The notes beneath the pieces were generated by a model. It was not told where the DNA came from, did no database searches, and was given only the letters and a program-made list of their open reading frames with translations. From NCBI RefSeq assembly GCF_030268685.1, contig NZ_BSRQ01000012.1:1-64000 (forward strand): a stretch of 64,000 nt of DNA, given 5' to 3'. This stretch comes from Microtetraspora sp. NBRC 13810. GTDB taxonomy: Bacteria; Actinomycetota; Actinomycetes; Streptosporangiales; Streptosporangiaceae. Shown piece after piece: positions 14,983 through 26,271 of the stretch (its first letter is position 1; each line of letters opens with the position of its first letter). The translations under genes were made by a program, and so were the position numbers.

Positions 14983-17900
14983 ATGGCAGAGCAGCCCCTC
15001 CTCAAGGATGTCATCGACATCAAGGAGTCCATCTCCACCTCCGACTTCGTGCTGAGCCTGGCCGAGGCGGTGACGTCCGAGGGGGCTGAGCATGCCCTTA
15101 AGAACTACGTCGTCACCGAGCGGCTGCTGGAGAACTTCGACGAGGCTCTCGGGCTGATCAAATCGGCTTTGGACGGGCACACCTCGAAGGCCGCCTACCT
15201 GCACGGTTCGTTCGGTTCCGGTAAGTCGCACTTCATGGCGGTGCTGTACGCGTTGCTCAGCGGCAACTCGGCGGCCCGCGCCCGCAGCGAGTTCGACCCT
15301 GTGCTGACCAAGCACGAATGGCTGGACACCGACGGCAAGCGGTTCCTGCTCGTGCCGTACCACATGCTCGGCGCCAAGGCCCTGGAGCAGCGGGTGCTGG
15401 GCGGGTACGTCAGTCACGTCAAGAAGCTGCACCCGGACGCGCCGACGCCCCAGGTGTATCGCACCGACGCGCTGTTCACCGATATCCGGGCCATGCGCGC
15501 CCGGATGGGCGACGAGGCGGTCATCAACGGGCTCGGCTCCGGCGATGGGGAGGCCGACGAGGACGACGAGTGGGGTGAGTCGTTCGCCTGGACGCCCGAA
15601 CTGCTCGACGCGGCGCTCGCGGCCGAGGAGACGCACGACGGCGGCGTACCGCTGGACCTGGTCCATCCGACCACGCCGACCGAGCTGCGGGCCAAGCTCG
15701 TGCAGGATGCCAGCACCAACCTGCTGCCCGGGTTCGCGAAGAACGCGGCTGAAGACGAGCACGGCTTCATCTCTCTCGACGCCGGCCTGTCGGTGATCGC
15801 CGAGCACGCGAAGTCGCTGGGCTACGACGGCCTGATCCTCTTCATGGACGAGCTGATCCTGTGGCTGGCGACGCTCATCCATGACCAGAAGTTCGTGGCC
15901 CGCGAGGCGAGCAAGATCACGAACTTCGTGGAGGGCGGGGACGCCTGGCGGGCGATCCCCATCGTCTCGTTCATCGCTCGCCAGCGAGACCTGCGTGAGC
16001 TGGTCGGCGAGGAGGTGTCGGGCGCGGCGGAGGCGTCGATCCAGGACACGCTGAACCTCGCGTCCGGGCGGTTCGACAAGATCACACTGGAGGACCGCAA
16101 CCTCCCGCAGATCGCGAACGCCCGCCTCCTGAAGTCGAAGGAGGGCAAGCAGGCGCTGATCGACGCGGCGTTCGAGCGGACCAAGAAGGCCGGCCCGCAG
16201 GTGTGGGACACGCTGCTCGGCTCGGACAAGGGGACGACCGGGGCGGATGAGGAGTCGTTCCGGCTGACTTATCCCTTCTCACCGGCCTTCATGGACACCC
16301 TGGTGCACATCTCCTCCGCGCTGCAGCGCTCTCGTACCGGTCTGAAGCTGATGGGGCAGTTGCTCGCCGCGCACCGGGACGACCTGCGGCTCGGGGATCT
16401 GGTACCGCTGGGCGACCTGTACCCGGTGATCGCCGACGGTGGTGACAAGCCGTTCGTGGACAGCCTGAAGGTGGTGTTCGAGGCCGCCGACAAGCTGTAC
16501 AAGACCAAGCTCCGGCCGTACCTGCTGACCTCCTATGATGTGACCGAGGACGACGTCGAGCGGTACCTGCACCGGCGTGAGACCATCACCGACCCCGGTC
16601 TGGCACAGCGTTGCAGGTCCTTCGTCGGCGACAACCGCTTGATCTGCACGCTCCTGCTGTCGGCGCTCGCGCCGAGCGTGCCTGCCCTGAGCGACCTGAC
16701 GAACCGCCGTCTCGGCGCGCTCAACCACGGCTCGGTGACCGCGCCGATCCCGGGCAGTGAGGTCGGCATCATCAAGAACAAGGTCGCCGAGTGGGCCGCC
16801 CGCTTCCCCGAGATCAAGGAGACCGGGACCGGCGCCAACGCGGGCGTACGGCTGGAGCTGACCGGTGTCGACGTCGACTCGGTCATCGCCAACGCGGCCG
16901 TCAACGACAACCCCGGCAACCGGATGGCGCTCGCCAAACGGCTGCTCGCCGCGGAGTTGGGGGTGGATCGCTCCGATGGCAGGCTCGGTGCGGACGACCT
17001 GAACCTCGTGTGGAAAGGCTCCAACCGGTCGGTAGAGGTGATCTTCGGCAACATCGCCGACGAGGACGACGTACCCGACCACGAGTTGCAGCCGCAGATC
17101 GAGGGGCGGTGGCGGATCGTCGTCGACCTGCCCTTCGACGAGGGAGCGTACGGTCCGGTCGATGACGTCAACCGGATGCGCGGCCTGCGGGAGCGGCAGG
17201 GCGAGCCCGCACTCACGGTCGCGTGGGTTCCGGCGCACCTGTCCGCCCAGCGGTTCGCGGACTTTCGCCGGCTTCTCGTCATCGACAAGGCACTCGCCGA
17301 CGACAGCCGGTTCGCCACGCAGTACGCGGCCCACCTCAACGCCGACAACCGGGCACGTGCCAAGGGGCTGCTGGAGACCCAGCATGGAGCGCTGCTCAAG
17401 CAGGTGACGGGCGCCTTCAAACAGGCGTACGGCCTGGCGGACAAGAAGGCGTCCGACGTCGAGCTGGGTTTCGACGACCACCTCGTGGCGCTGCCCGACG
17501 TCGGCGGGCTCACCATCTCCTTCGCCAAGCCGATGCGTGAGGCCATCAGGGACATCGCCGGCAAGCTGCTCGCCTTCCAGTTCCCCGCGCACCCGGACCT
17601 TGATCCGGGCGGTACGGGCGTCGCGGTGAAGCCGGCGGACGCCAGAACGATCCTGGCGCACGTCCGGGCGGCGGCGGAGTCTCGTGACCGGCGGGTCGAG
17701 GTGCCGGAGAAGGACCGGAAGCTGATGCTGCGTGTGGCCGAGCCGCTTGGCCTGGGGCAGCAGAGGGAGGCTTATTTCGCGGTGTCCACTCGCTGGGCCG
17801 ACCATTTCCGCCGGTTGGCGCAGACGGAGGGCGTCACCGGGGACCTGAGTCTGATCACCCTCGTCGGCTGGACGGACAAACCGGAGAAACGTGGGCTGGA

Positions 17901-18882
17901 GCCGTTCCTCGGCACCCTGGTGGTCGCCGCGTTCGCCGAGATGGACGACCGGGTGTGGGTGCGCGGCGGGGTCCCGATCGATCCGGCGCCCGAGCTGTCG
18001 CAGATCAAGCAAGGTGATGCTCTGCGCAGCCAGCCACTGCCGGGAGACGACGACTGGAACGAGGCCAGGCAACGGTACGAGGCCGTCTTCGGGGTGAAGG
18101 CTCCCATGCTGCGGCGCGGGCGGATGGTCAACCAGTTCGCCAGGCAGATCGTCGAGAGCGCCCGCAGCTACCAGGAGCCGGCGGCGGAACTGGTCCGGCA
18201 ACTGGAGAAGCACGCCTCGTTCCTCGGCTTGGACGAGACCGACGATAAGGGGCGTCTCGCGCTCGCCCGGCGCTCGCGTGACCTGATGCACAAGCTGGCG
18301 TCCACCGCACAGGGCGCGGCGGGCGCGAGCGGAGCGAAGAAGACCGTCGAGACGCTGGTCCGTTTCGACCTCGGACAGGTGAGCCCCGAGCGGTACGGGA
18401 CCTGTGTCAAGCGGGCGTACGACGTCGCGCAGGCGCTGGTCGTGGCGGCCTGGGACACACTGGAACTGGCCGAGGGTCAGGGGCCCGAGGGGCAGGCGCT
18501 GCTGCAGTCCCTGCGCGGTGTGGCCCAGGCCGACCAGATGACGGCCGACCTCATCGGCGCCCTGGAACACACCCGCCGCGAGGTCACCGCCCTGATCAAG
18601 CGCAACCAGCCCCGTCCCGTCTCACCTGCCCCGACACCGCCCGTTACGCCCGCTCCAGCGCCGGTCCGAGGCGCGGGGGACGTGGACCTGAGCACGCCTA
18701 CCAGTGATCCGCGTGTCCCGGAGGGGAAGGAAGACGGGGCGGTCACCGGGGCGCGCCGTTCGGGCGGCAGGCGTACGACGGCGGCCAAGGCAGCCGCTGA
18801 ATTGCAGGCGGAACTGGAGGAGTTGGCGGCCCGGGACCCGGACGCCGCCATTGAGATCACCTGGCGGGTCGTGGATCGATGA
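14983..18882 (+). CDS. pglY: BREX type 2 P-loop ATPase PglY (BrxC-like)
   Basis: A 1299-aa protein with an N-terminal ATPase: Walker A in [11 protein letters not shown] near residue 75 and Walker [10 protein letters not shown] near 283. The rest is mixed alpha/beta with a proline-rich linker (about 1207-1235) and a charged C-terminal tail. The length matches PglY/BrxC proteins. It starts at ATG 14983 behind GAGAAGG and its stop overlaps the pglZ start by four bases. PglY is the large ATPase of the type 2 complex and is required for resistance; it probably couples ATP hydrolysis to assembly with PglX and PglZ. Confidence 0.92.
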   Translation: MAEQPLLKDVIDIKESISTSDFVLSLAEAVTSEGAEHALKNYVVTERLLENFDEALGLIKSALDGHTSKAAYLHGSFGSGKSHFMAVLYALLSGNSAARARSEFDPVLTKHEWLDTDGKRFLLVPYHMLGAKALEQRVLGGYVSHVKKLHPDAPTPQVYRTDALFTDIRAMRARMGDEAVINGLGSGDGEADEDDEWGESFAWTPELLDAALAAEETHDGGVPLDLVHPTTPTELRAKLVQDASTNLLPGFAKNAAEDEHGFISLDAGLSVIAEHAKSLGYDGLILFMDELILWLATLIHDQKFVAREASKITNFVEGGDAWRAIPIVSFIARQRDLRELVGEEVSGAAEASIQDTLNLASGRFDKITLEDRNLPQIANARLLKSKEGKQALIDAAFERTKKAGPQVWDTLLGSDKGTTGADEESFRLTYPFSPAFMDTLVHISSALQRSRTGLKLMGQLLAAHRDDLRLGDLVPLGDLYPVIADGGDKPFVDSLKVVFEAADKLYKTKLRPYLLTSYDVTEDDVERYLHRRETITDPGLAQRCRSFVGDNRLICTLLLSALAPSVPALSDLTNRRLGALNHGSVTAPIPGSEVGIIKNKVAEWAARFPEIKETGTGANAGVRLELTGVDVDSVIANAAVNDNPGNRMALAKRLLAAELGVDRSDGRLGADDLNLVWKGSNRSVEVIFGNIADEDDVPDHELQPQIEGRWRIVVDLPFDEGAYGPVDDVNRMRGLRERQGEPALTVAWVPAHLSAQRFADFRRLLVIDKALADDSRFATQYAAHLNADNRARAKGLLETQHGALLKQVTGAFKQAYGLADKKASDVELGFDDHLVALPDVGGLTISFAKPMREAIRDIAGKLLAFQFPAHPDLDPGGTGVAVKPADARTILAHVRAAAESRDRRVEVPEKDRKLMLRVAEPLGLGQQREAYFAVSTRWADHFRRLAQTEGVTGDLSLITLVGWTDKPEKRGLEPFLGTLVVAAFAEMDDRVWVRGGVPIDPAPELSQIKQGDALRSQPLPGDDDWNEARQRYEAVFGVKAPMLRRGRMVNQFARQIVESARSYQEPAAELVRQLEKHASFLGLDETDDKGRLALARRSRDLMHKLASTAQGAAGASGAKKTVETLVRFDLGQVSPERYGTCVKRAYDVAQALVVAAWDTLELAEGQGPEGQALLQSLRGVAQADQMTADLIGALEHTRREVTALIKRNQPRPVSPAPTPPVTPAPAPVRGAGDVDLSTPTSDPRVPEGKEDGAVTGARRSGGRRTTAAKAAAELQAELEELAARDPDAAIEITWRVVDR

Positions 18883-21764
18883 ACACGGCGGTCACCACCG
18901 GAGGCACGGGCGCGATGCGGTTGACCACCGCGACCGTCACCCAGTTCCTCTCCTCCCAGTCATCGCTGAAGGACTCCCTCGCCGGTACCGGTCGGCGGCG
19001 GGTCGTGCTGCTGCGATCGACGCCCCGGTGGGACGGACCCGGGGAACTGGCCTGGGGCGAGGGACGGCGCGCCCGGATCGCGGCGGCCTCATCGCCACTG
19101 GCCGTCCACGAACTGGTGCTGGACCATCTGGCGGCGCAGGCTACGGACCCTCAGGTGCTGGTGGTGCTGACCGATCGGGAGCAGAACGAACTCGACCCGG
19201 CCATCCTCGCCCGTACGCACAAGCAACGCATCGAGACCGTCGACGGCTGGAATGTCGTGCGGGAGGCGTTCGGCGCAGAGCAGGTCGACCCGCGCCTCAG
19301 GGCTGATGGGTGGGCCGCTGAAGCGCTCCTTGACGCCACTCCGCCAGGCGGGTGGCCGCCACTGGCCGGAGGAGTTCTGTCCCGTCGTACCGCTCTGTCG
19401 GCGCTCGCACTGCGCCGCCTGCGCCTTGGTCGCTACGACACCGACGGGAAAGCGACCACCGGCCCGGCACAGAGTGATGACGGCCTCGACCCCCACACTC
19501 TCTTGCAGTGGTCGCTCACCCCCGGCGGCCCGGAGCGGCTGCTGGCACTGCGTGGCCCGGAGCGTGCCGGTTTGATGGCGTTCCTCGGTGAAGAGGACCA
19601 GGCCGGGCTCGCCGGGCGGGCGCTGCTCGCGCTGGTGGAGGCCGAGCACGGAGCGGACGCGGTGCCGTTCGGCCTGGTGTGCGCGGCACTGTGGGTGCAC
19701 GCCGAGGCCGACGCGCAGACGTACCGGGTACGGGGACGGGCCGAGCGTTGGTTCGGAGAGGAATCGCCCGCGGCCGGTGAGGCCCTGGACACCCTCGTAG
19801 CCACGTTCGGGCGCTCCTGCGAGGAGTTCGTGACCACGCTGCTGGAAGTGGGCCGTACCGGCGGGGACGAGGAGACGGCGCGCGAGACGCGCCGAATCAC
19901 CGGTCCGGTGCTGGACCGTGCCGCTTCTCTGGCCCGGCAGTTCGGGGCCGAATCCGCCGTTGAAGCCAGCCCAATGCTGGTAGCAGGGCTGGAGGCCCGC
20001 TTCGCGCAGGCCGGGCGGGCGCTGGCCGCGGATGAACCGCACATGGTTGAGCAGGCCATAGGGCTGCTGGACAAGCACCACATGGCCGTCGATCCGGACG
20101 TGCGGGTGCGCATCGAGCGGGCCCGCATGGGGCAGCGGCTCGCCCGGTGGCTTGCCACCGACCCGGTCGCAGCCACTGACACGGTGGCGGCGGCGATCGA
20201 GCGCCACATCGCCGAGACCGGCTGGGTGGACCAGGCGCTGGAGCACATCGAGGCAGGAGGCGACCCCGGTCCCGAGCTGAAATCCGCCTACGACACGCTG
20301 GGCACTCGAGTACGCAAACGGCGGCGCGAGATCGATCGGGGCTTCGCCAAGGCGCTCGCCACCTGGACGGCGGCGGGTACCGACCCGGGTTCGATGCTGA
20401 CCGTGGAGTCCTTCCTCACCCGGGTCGTGAAGCCGGTTGCAACGGCCAAGACGGGCCGGCGGCTGCTGCTGCTGGTCCTGGACGGGATGAGTGCGGCGAT
20501 CGCCACCGAGCTGGGCGAGGAGCTTCGCCGGCAATGGGCCGAGTACGACCCGGTGCCGGACCTGGCAGACCGGCCTCCGCGGCGGCGCGCCATGGCGGCC
20601 GCCCTGCCGACGCTGACCGCGGTCTCCCGGACGTCGCTGTTCGCCGGGAAGCTGATGAAGGGCACGCAGGTCGACGAGAAGCGAATCTTCCCCACGCATC
20701 GGTTCTGGGGCGGGGCCCCGGCCGCAGTTTTCCACAAGGACGACTTGCGGGGCGAGAGCGCCGGCGACCCGTTCGGGCCGGAGCTGGGCGAGGCCCTCGC
20801 CGACGAGCGAACGCACGTGGCGGTGGTACTGAACACCATCGACGACCGGCTCGCCAAGGAACAGAAGCTCGGCGACGGAGCCTGGCGGCTCGAGCAGATC
20901 GGCAAGCTACGGGAACTCCTGCGCGTGTCCGCGGCCCAGGGCATGGCGGTGATCCTCACCAGCGACCACGGGCACGTCGTGGACCGTCACGGAATCAAGG
21001 TCGACGGCGACGACATCGGTTCCGCCCGGCACCGTGCCCCCGGCGGCCCGATAGTTGAGACCGAGATCGGGTTGTCCGGTCCGCGAGTGGTGTGGCCGGA
21101 ATCGGGCGCTGAGATCGTGGCGCTGTGGGATGCCGACTCCCGCTACACCGCGCAGAAGGCCGGCTACCACGGCGGCGTCTCGCTCGCCGAGTTCACCATA
21201 CCCGTCCTGGCGTTCCTGCCCTTCGGCGCAGAGCCGCCCAAGGGCTGGCGTGAGCTCGGCGACCAGCATCCGGCATGGTGGTCCCCGGAGGGGAAGGCCG
21301 TCCGCCTCGCCGCCCCGGTCGCTGCGGCGGCAGCCGAGCCGAAGCGGCGCGCCAGACCGTCGAAGGCCCGTGCCGAGCAGATGGGCGATGCTCTCTTCGA
21401 CGTGGTTCTGAGCCCCGCGAACGACGACGCTCTGTTGGCTCCTCGCCTGATTTCGCCCGATGACGCGTTGGTGGACGCGCTGCTGGAATCGGACATTTTC
21501 CAGGCACAGGTGGGGCTGCTGGCCCGCAAGCCTCCCATGGACAAGGTCGAGACGGCCGTACGGGCCCTGCTCGACACCGGTGCCCTCCCAGTGACGGCAA
21601 TGGCCCAGCGCGTCGGCTACCCGGCGAGCCGGGCCGACGGGTTCGCCGCCGTCCTGCGACAGCTCCTCAACTACGACGGGGTGCAGGTCCTGGAGACCCT
21701 GCCCGATGGACGCACGCTGCGGCTGAACACGGGACTGCTACGGGACCAGTTCGAGCTGGGATGA
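18879..21764 (+). CDS. pglZ: BREX alkaline-phosphatase-fold protein PglZ
   Basis: A 961-aa protein. The PglZ domain starts around residue 525 with [12 protein letters not shown] (metal-binding Asp) and continues through [12 protein letters not shown] near 693, the DH pair typical of the alkaline phosphatase superfamily. The N-terminal 500 residues are helical and conserved in type 2 PglZ proteins; a winged-helix-like segment ends the protein. It begins inside the pglY stop codon (ATGA). PglZ is the signature component of all BREX systems. Confidence 0.94.
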   Translation: MNTAVTTGGTGAMRLTTATVTQFLSSQSSLKDSLAGTGRRRVVLLRSTPRWDGPGELAWGEGRRARIAAASSPLAVHELVLDHLAAQATDPQVLVVLTDREQNELDPAILARTHKQRIETVDGWNVVREAFGAEQVDPRLRADGWAAEALLDATPPGGWPPLAGGVLSRRTALSALALRRLRLGRYDTDGKATTGPAQSDDGLDPHTLLQWSLTPGGPERLLALRGPERAGLMAFLGEEDQAGLAGRALLALVEAEHGADAVPFGLVCAALWVHAEADAQTYRVRGRAERWFGEESPAAGEALDTLVATFGRSCEEFVTTLLEVGRTGGDEETARETRRITGPVLDRAASLARQFGAESAVEASPMLVAGLEARFAQAGRALAADEPHMVEQAIGLLDKHHMAVDPDVRVRIERARMGQRLARWLATDPVAATDTVAAAIERHIAETGWVDQALEHIEAGGDPGPELKSAYDTLGTRVRKRRREIDRGFAKALATWTAAGTDPGSMLTVESFLTRVVKPVATAKTGRRLLLLVLDGMSAAIATELGEELRRQWAEYDPVPDLADRPPRRRAMAAALPTLTAVSRTSLFAGKLMKGTQVDEKRIFPTHRFWGGAPAAVFHKDDLRGESAGDPFGPELGEALADERTHVAVVLNTIDDRLAKEQKLGDGAWRLEQIGKLRELLRVSAAQGMAVILTSDHGHVVDRHGIKVDGDDIGSARHRAPGGPIVETEIGLSGPRVVWPESGAEIVALWDADSRYTAQKAGYHGGVSLAEFTIPVLAFLPFGAEPPKGWRELGDQHPAWWSPEGKAVRLAAPVAAAAAEPKRRARPSKARAEQMGDALFDVVLSPANDDALLAPRLISPDDALVDALLESDIFQAQVGLLARKPPMDKVETAVRALLDTGALPVTAMAQRVGYPASRADGFAAVLRQLLNYDGVQVLETLPDGRTLRLNTGLLRDQFELG

Positions 21765-21789
21765 CGAGCACAATGGGAGACTGGCAGGC

Positions 21790-23118
21790 GTGAACACCGC
21801 TCGGCCGTCCCGTTCCGCCCAGGTCAGTACGGTGCGCCGCCGCGCCGTGATCGACGCGCTGCGGCGCGGCGCCGTACCCGAGAGCGGGCTTGACCTGCTC
21901 GCCACCGGCCTCGACCGGTTCGAGTCGGCGCTCGACGCCGAACTGGACGTGGTCGCCTCCGGCGCATCGGTATTCAAGGCCGTACGGGGAGAGTACGGAT
22001 CCGGCAAGACGTTCTTCACCCGATGGCTGGGGGAGCGAGCCAAACGGCGGAACTTCGCCACCGCCGAAATCCAGGTCTCAGAGACCGAAACACCCCTGCA
22101 CCGGCTGGAGACGGTCTACCGGCGGCTGACCGAACGGCTCACCACCGCGAGCTTCCCGCCAAGTGCTCTGCGGCCGGTGGTGGACGCATGGTTCTACGCA
22201 CTGGAGGAGGACGCCCTCGCGGCCGGCGCTGGTGAGGACGAGCTGCCCGCCGAGGTGGAGAAGCTGCTGACCGCCCGGCTCATTGAGGTGTCGCGGCACG
22301 CGCCGTCGTTCGCGACCGCGCTGCGCGGATACCGCTCCGCGCTCGCCGCAGGGGATGAGACGATCGCCGCTGCCGTGCTGGCCTGGCTCGGTGGGCAGCC
22401 ACACGTCGCCGCCGCCGCACGCCGGTTCGCGGGTGTGCGCGGCGACCTCGACCACTTCGGCGCGCTCGGCTTTCTGCAGGGCCTGCTGACCGTGCTGCGC
22501 GACGGCGGCCACCCGGGACTCCTCGTCGTATTGGACGAGGTCGAGACCCTGCAGCGGGTGCGCTCCGATGCACGCGACAAAGCGCTCAACGCGCTGCGTC
22601 AGCTCATCGACGAAGTGCATTCCGGCCGCTTCCCCGGCCTGTACCTAGTGATCACCGGGACGCCGACGTTCTACGACGGGCAGCAGGGGGTGCAGCGCCT
22701 CACGCCGCTGGCCCAGCGACTGGCGACCGACTTCACGACTGACCCCCGCTTCGACAACCCGCGCGCGGTGCAGCTCCGGCTGCCCGGCTTCACCATGGAA
22801 TCCCTGGTGGACCTCGGAGTGACCGTCCGCGACCTCTACGTCGACGGAGCCGACGCTCCTGACCGGATCAAGGACCTTGCCGACGACGCGTATATCGCCG
22901 ACCTGGCGCGGGCGGTCGGCGGGGCGCTGGGTGGCAAGGTCGGGGTGGTACCCCGTCTCTTCCTGAAGAAGCTCGTCGGCGATGTACTGGACCGGGTCGA
23001 CCAGTTCGAGGACTTCGACCCCCGGCAGCACTACACGCTGACCGTGCACAGCAGCGAACTCACCGACACGGAACGCAATCTCGCCGCCTCAGCCGACGAC
23101 ATCCACCTGGACCTGTGA
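21790..23118 (+). CDS. brxD: BREX ATP-binding protein BrxD
   Basis: A 442-aa ATPase (DUF2791 type). Walker A is in GEYGSGKTFF near residues 65-74 and Walker B is LLVVLDEVETL near 243. It starts at GTG 21790, 25 bp after pglZ, and overlaps brxHI by the TGATG junction. BrxD is found in type 2 BREX together with BrxHI, so it identifies the subtype. It probably acts as an ORC/Cdc6-like loader for the helicase (inference from family likeness). Confidence 0.92.
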   Translation: MNTARPSRSAQVSTVRRRAVIDALRRGAVPESGLDLLATGLDRFESALDAELDVVASGASVFKAVRGEYGSGKTFFTRWLGERAKRRNFATAEIQVSETETPLHRLETVYRRLTERLTTASFPPSALRPVVDAWFYALEEDALAAGAGEDELPAEVEKLLTARLIEVSRHAPSFATALRGYRSALAAGDETIAAAVLAWLGGQPHVAAAARRFAGVRGDLDHFGALGFLQGLLTVLRDGGHPGLLVVLDEVETLQRVRSDARDKALNALRQLIDEVHSGRFPGLYLVITGTPTFYDGQQGVQRLTPLAQRLATDFTTDPRFDNPRAVQLRLPGFTMESLVDLGVTVRDLYVDGADAPDRIKDLADDAYIADLARAVGGALGGKVGVVPRLFLKKLVGDVLDRVDQFEDFDPRQHYTLTVHSSELTDTERNLAASADDIHLDL

Positions 23119-25259
23119 TGGCCGACCACGGCGACCACGTGGACCGGCTCGATCGGGTCGTCCGGCACCACATCGTGAACAGCCTCGGCTGGCCCGACCT
23201 GCGCCCGCTGCAACGGGCGGCGATCGGGCCTCTGATGGATGGTGACGACGCGGTCCTGCTCGCTCCGACCGCAGGCGGCAAGACCGAGGCAGCCTGTTTC
23301 CCGCTGTTGTCCGCGATGGCGGAACAGCACTGGACCGGCGCATCGGTGCTGTACCTGTGCCCGCTCAAGGCACTGCTCAACAATCTCCTCCCACGGATCG
23401 ACTCCTACGCGCAGTGGGTCGGGCGCCGGGCCGCACTGTGGCACGGTGACGTCCCTGAGTCGCAGCGGCGTCGGATCCGCATCGACCCGCCCGACATTCT
23501 GCTCACCACCCCCGAGTCACTCGAAGCCATGCTGATCGGCGTCAAGACCGACCACGCGCACCTGCTGGGCCGTGTCCGGGCTGTCGTCGTCGACGAGGTG
23601 CACGCCTTCGCCGGCGACGACCGCGGCTGGCACCTGCTGGCCGTACTCGAACGGCTGGAGCGCGTGACCGGCCGTGCCATCCAGCGGATCGGCCTGTCGG
23701 CGACCGTGGGGAACCCGGGGCACCTGCTTCAGTGGCTGCAAGGAGCCGGCGCGGAGAAGCGGCCGGGCCAGGTGGTGGCGCCCGAACTCCCGCGTGCCAT
23801 GGGAACGGACGGCTCACGTCTGGCTGGAGACGTCGAACTGGACTATGTCGGCTCCCTGGACAACGCCGCAAAGTTGATCGCCGCGCTGCACCGAAGTGAG
23901 AAGCGGCTCGTGTTCTGCGACTCGCGGCGGCAAGTGGAACAGCTCGGCGCGGCCCTGCGCGCTCGCGAGGTGAACGTCTTCCTGTCCCATGCCTCGCTGT
24001 CCGTCGAAGAGCGCAAACGGTCAGAGCATGCCTTCGCCGAGGCCCGTGACTGCGTCATCGTCTCCACCTCCACGCTCGAACTCGGCATCGACGTCGGTGA
24101 CCTGGACCGGGTGATCCAGATCGACTCACCCGCCACGGTCGCGTCTTTTCTGCAGCGCATCGGACGTACTGGACGGCGCGCCGGGACCGTACGGAACTGC
24201 CTGTTCCTCGCGACGAGGAACGAGACGTTGCTGCAGGCTGCAGGTTTGCTCTTACTGTGGGGACGCGGCTGGGTGGAGCCCGTGACCGCACCCCCGGAAC
24301 CACGCCATCTCGTCGCGCAGCAACTGCTCGCCGTGACCCTCCAGCAGCACCGGATCGGTGACCATCTGTGGCCGGAGGAATGGAACGGGCTGGCCCCCTT
24401 CGATCGCTCGGCGGATCCCATCCTGGGGCACATGCTCGATGCGGGGTTCCTCGACGAGGACGGCGGAATGCTCTTCATCGGCCCGGAGGCGGAGCGCCGC
24501 TTCGGACAGCGCCACTTCATCGAGCTGACCGCGTCCTTCACCGCGCCACCGCAATTCACCGTGCTGGCCGGCCGCCAGGAGATCGGGCGGACCGACCCCA
24601 CGGTGCTGACCGAGGAAAGGGCGGGCCCCCGTGTGCTGCTACTCGGTGGCCGGAGTTGGCGGGTGACCTTCATCGACTGGGCGCGCAGGCGTGCCTTCGT
24701 CGAGCCGGCAGATGGCGGAGGCGTCGCCAAGTGGACGAGCGGCGGAATCGCCGGGCTGTCCTACGCCCTGACGCGCGCCATGCGGGAGGTCCTGCTCGGT
24801 GCCGACCCACCGGTGACGCTGACCCGGCGAGCCAAGGCATGCCTTGCCGAATGGCGAGAGCAGGAGGCGCCTGTCACCGTGCATCCCGGCGGGACTCTGA
24901 TCACCCGGGCGGGTGACGACGTACGGTGGTGGACTTGGGCCGGCTACCGCGCGAACGCGACGCTCGCCGCCACACTGCCCTCGATCGCCGACCCGGTTCA
25001 GCGGCCGACTGACTTCGCCGTCCGGCTGCGCGAAGACCTCACTCCCGCTGCCTGGCAGGAGGCCCGGGACAGGGCAGGAGATGGTGAGATCCTGGTGCTG
25101 CCGGACGTTGACCGCCGCGCCGTCAGGGGGCTGAAGTTCTCCTCTGTTCTGCCGGAACGGCTGGCGGTGGCGACGGTGGCGGCCCGACTGGCCGACTTCG
25201 ATGGAGCCCGGGCCGCACTGACCGAGCCGGTCCGCCTGCAGTTCACCCCAATTTTTTAG
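23118..25259 (+). CDS. brxHI: BREX Lhr-like DEAD/DEAH helicase BrxHI
   Basis: A 713-aa superfamily 2 helicase. Motif I is APTAGGKTEA near residue 48, motif II VVDEVHAF near 158, motif III GLSATVG near 193; the C-terminal RecA domain has STSTLELGIDVGD and QRIGRTGRR. The remaining 300 residues look like the Lhr-type winged-helix and accessory region. ATG 23118 overlaps the brxD stop; a GTG at 23115 is the alternative. It is the last gene of the BREX operon. A T-rich stretch surrounds the stop codon, but no hairpin terminator was seen. Confidence 0.93.
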   Translation: MADHGDHVDRLDRVVRHHIVNSLGWPDLRPLQRAAIGPLMDGDDAVLLAPTAGGKTEAACFPLLSAMAEQHWTGASVLYLCPLKALLNNLLPRIDSYAQWVGRRAALWHGDVPESQRRRIRIDPPDILLTTPESLEAMLIGVKTDHAHLLGRVRAVVVDEVHAFAGDDRGWHLLAVLERLERVTGRAIQRIGLSATVGNPGHLLQWLQGAGAEKRPGQVVAPELPRAMGTDGSRLAGDVELDYVGSLDNAAKLIAALHRSEKRLVFCDSRRQVEQLGAALRAREVNVFLSHASLSVEERKRSEHAFAEARDCVIVSTSTLELGIDVGDLDRVIQIDSPATVASFLQRIGRTGRRAGTVRNCLFLATRNETLLQAAGLLLLWGRGWVEPVTAPPEPRHLVAQQLLAVTLQQHRIGDHLWPEEWNGLAPFDRSADPILGHMLDAGFLDEDGGMLFIGPEAERRFGQRHFIELTASFTAPPQFTVLAGRQEIGRTDPTVLTEERAGPRVLLLGGRSWRVTFIDWARRRAFVEPADGGGVAKWTSGGIAGLSYALTRAMREVLLGADPPVTLTRRAKACLAEWREQEAPVTVHPGGTLITRAGDDVRWWTWAGYRANATLAATLPSIADPVQRPTDFAVRLREDLTPAAWQEARDRAGDGEILVLPDVDRRAVRGLKFSSVLPERLAVATVAARLADFDGARAALTEPVRLQFTPIF

Positions 25260-25474
25260 CATTGTGAGGCGTTCGGCGCCGCTCGTCGGGAGGTGCTGTA
25301 ACCTTCCCTCCGGATTGAGCGGCGTCAGGTGTCGTCCTGGCTCCACTTCCTTGCGCGCATCAGTCCAGGTGGCCGGTGATACCGGTGGCCTTCACCAGGC
25401 GTCCCCATCGGGGACTGCGGCCGAAGGCGCCAGGCACCCCTGCCGTAGCGCCGATCGGCGGCAGCCCATCTTGC

Positions 25475-25600
25475 TCAGTGTCGCGTCCGGATGAGGATGG
25501 CAGCGAGGTGAAGTACGGCCTGGTAGGCGATGCCGAGCCTGTCGGATCGCATGGCCGGCCACTTGCCCAGAAGCCGTATCGCCGGGAAACGATCTTCAGG
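25475..25600 (-). pseudogene. IS5-family transposase, C-terminal remnant
   Basis: The frame ends in LLGKWPAMRSDRLGIAYQ and AVLHLAAILIRTRH, the characteristic C-terminus of actinomycete IS5-type transposases. The preceding sequence does not continue the family in any frame, and no inverted repeats were found, so this is a decayed end. Confidence 0.6.
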
Positions 25601-25909
25601 GCATCGACGGCATCCCAGGTCAGGCCCACTCATGAACACCCTGCGTCGTTCTTGTCGCAAAGGGTGCGCGTCGTAGAGCTTTCCGCCATGGTGATGGACC
25701 GTAGGCGGCACGGATCCTCGGCGACCTCTTCTCGGACATGTCCGCGCCCGGCGATGAAGGTCAACCCAAGAGACGTACGTGGGAAAGCCAACCGAGGCGC
25801 CGGGTGATAGGTGATGACCACTGATTCACCGGAAGGCTGCACATGACCGGAGAGACCAGCGCGGCGTCACCGACCGGTTCGAGTCGGTGCGCGGCACCGC
25901 GGCGAGACC

Positions 25910-25996
25910 TGCACCTACGTCATACGGCGGCTCGGCTCCGGCCACGGCGAGGGAATCGTCGCGGAGAGGTTCCTCGCGACGTTCCGCAAGTGCGCC
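25910..25996 (+). pseudogene. fragment of an ECF sigma factor region 2
   Basis: The plus-strand frame reads YVIRRLGSGHGEGIVAERFL then ATFRK. This closely parallels YVSHRLGPAHAEDVVAETFL then TAYRK in the intact sigma factor at 27913-28473. No start, region 4 or continuation is present. It is a leftover of a duplicated or displaced sigma gene. Confidence 0.55.
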
Positions 25997-26271
25997 CAGC
26001 GGGTTCTTCCGGGCGGGCAAGGCGCGCCTGGCGCTCTGACGTCGCCGGGAACTCCTGACCGGCAGCACCGCCGTGCCCCCTGAGGCAAGAGGAGACGGTG
26101 GTCGTCCGTCTCTGTGGCCGGCGCTTCGACTCGATCGCAGTCGGACCGGAGATCGCGACTTCCCGGGCCGCCGCCGGACCGCCCGGGTATAGCGCCCGTC
26201 CGGCCAGGCGTCAAGAAGCCCCTCTTTGACACCGCGCGGGGTTGACCGCGCCCGAAAACAGGAGCCACGAC

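Larger units (their letters stand above)
25260..26271. other. gene-poor scar between BREX and the heparinase gene
   Basis: About 1 kb holding only remnants: the end of an IS5-type transposase (minus strand) and a short ECF sigma-like fragment (plus strand). The rest gives no convincing frames. A third tRNA-Ile fragment, which would close a BREX-carrying element, was looked for here and not found. Confidence 0.6.

Noticed and set aside
16279-18570. Minus-strand open frame across pglY
   Set aside because: Antisense shadow; the plus strand encodes the conserved ATPase.
25260-26271. Third tRNA-Ile fragment that would make BREX part of an integrated element
   Set aside because: The CCAGGTTCAAGTCCTGG core was looked for in this region and not found.
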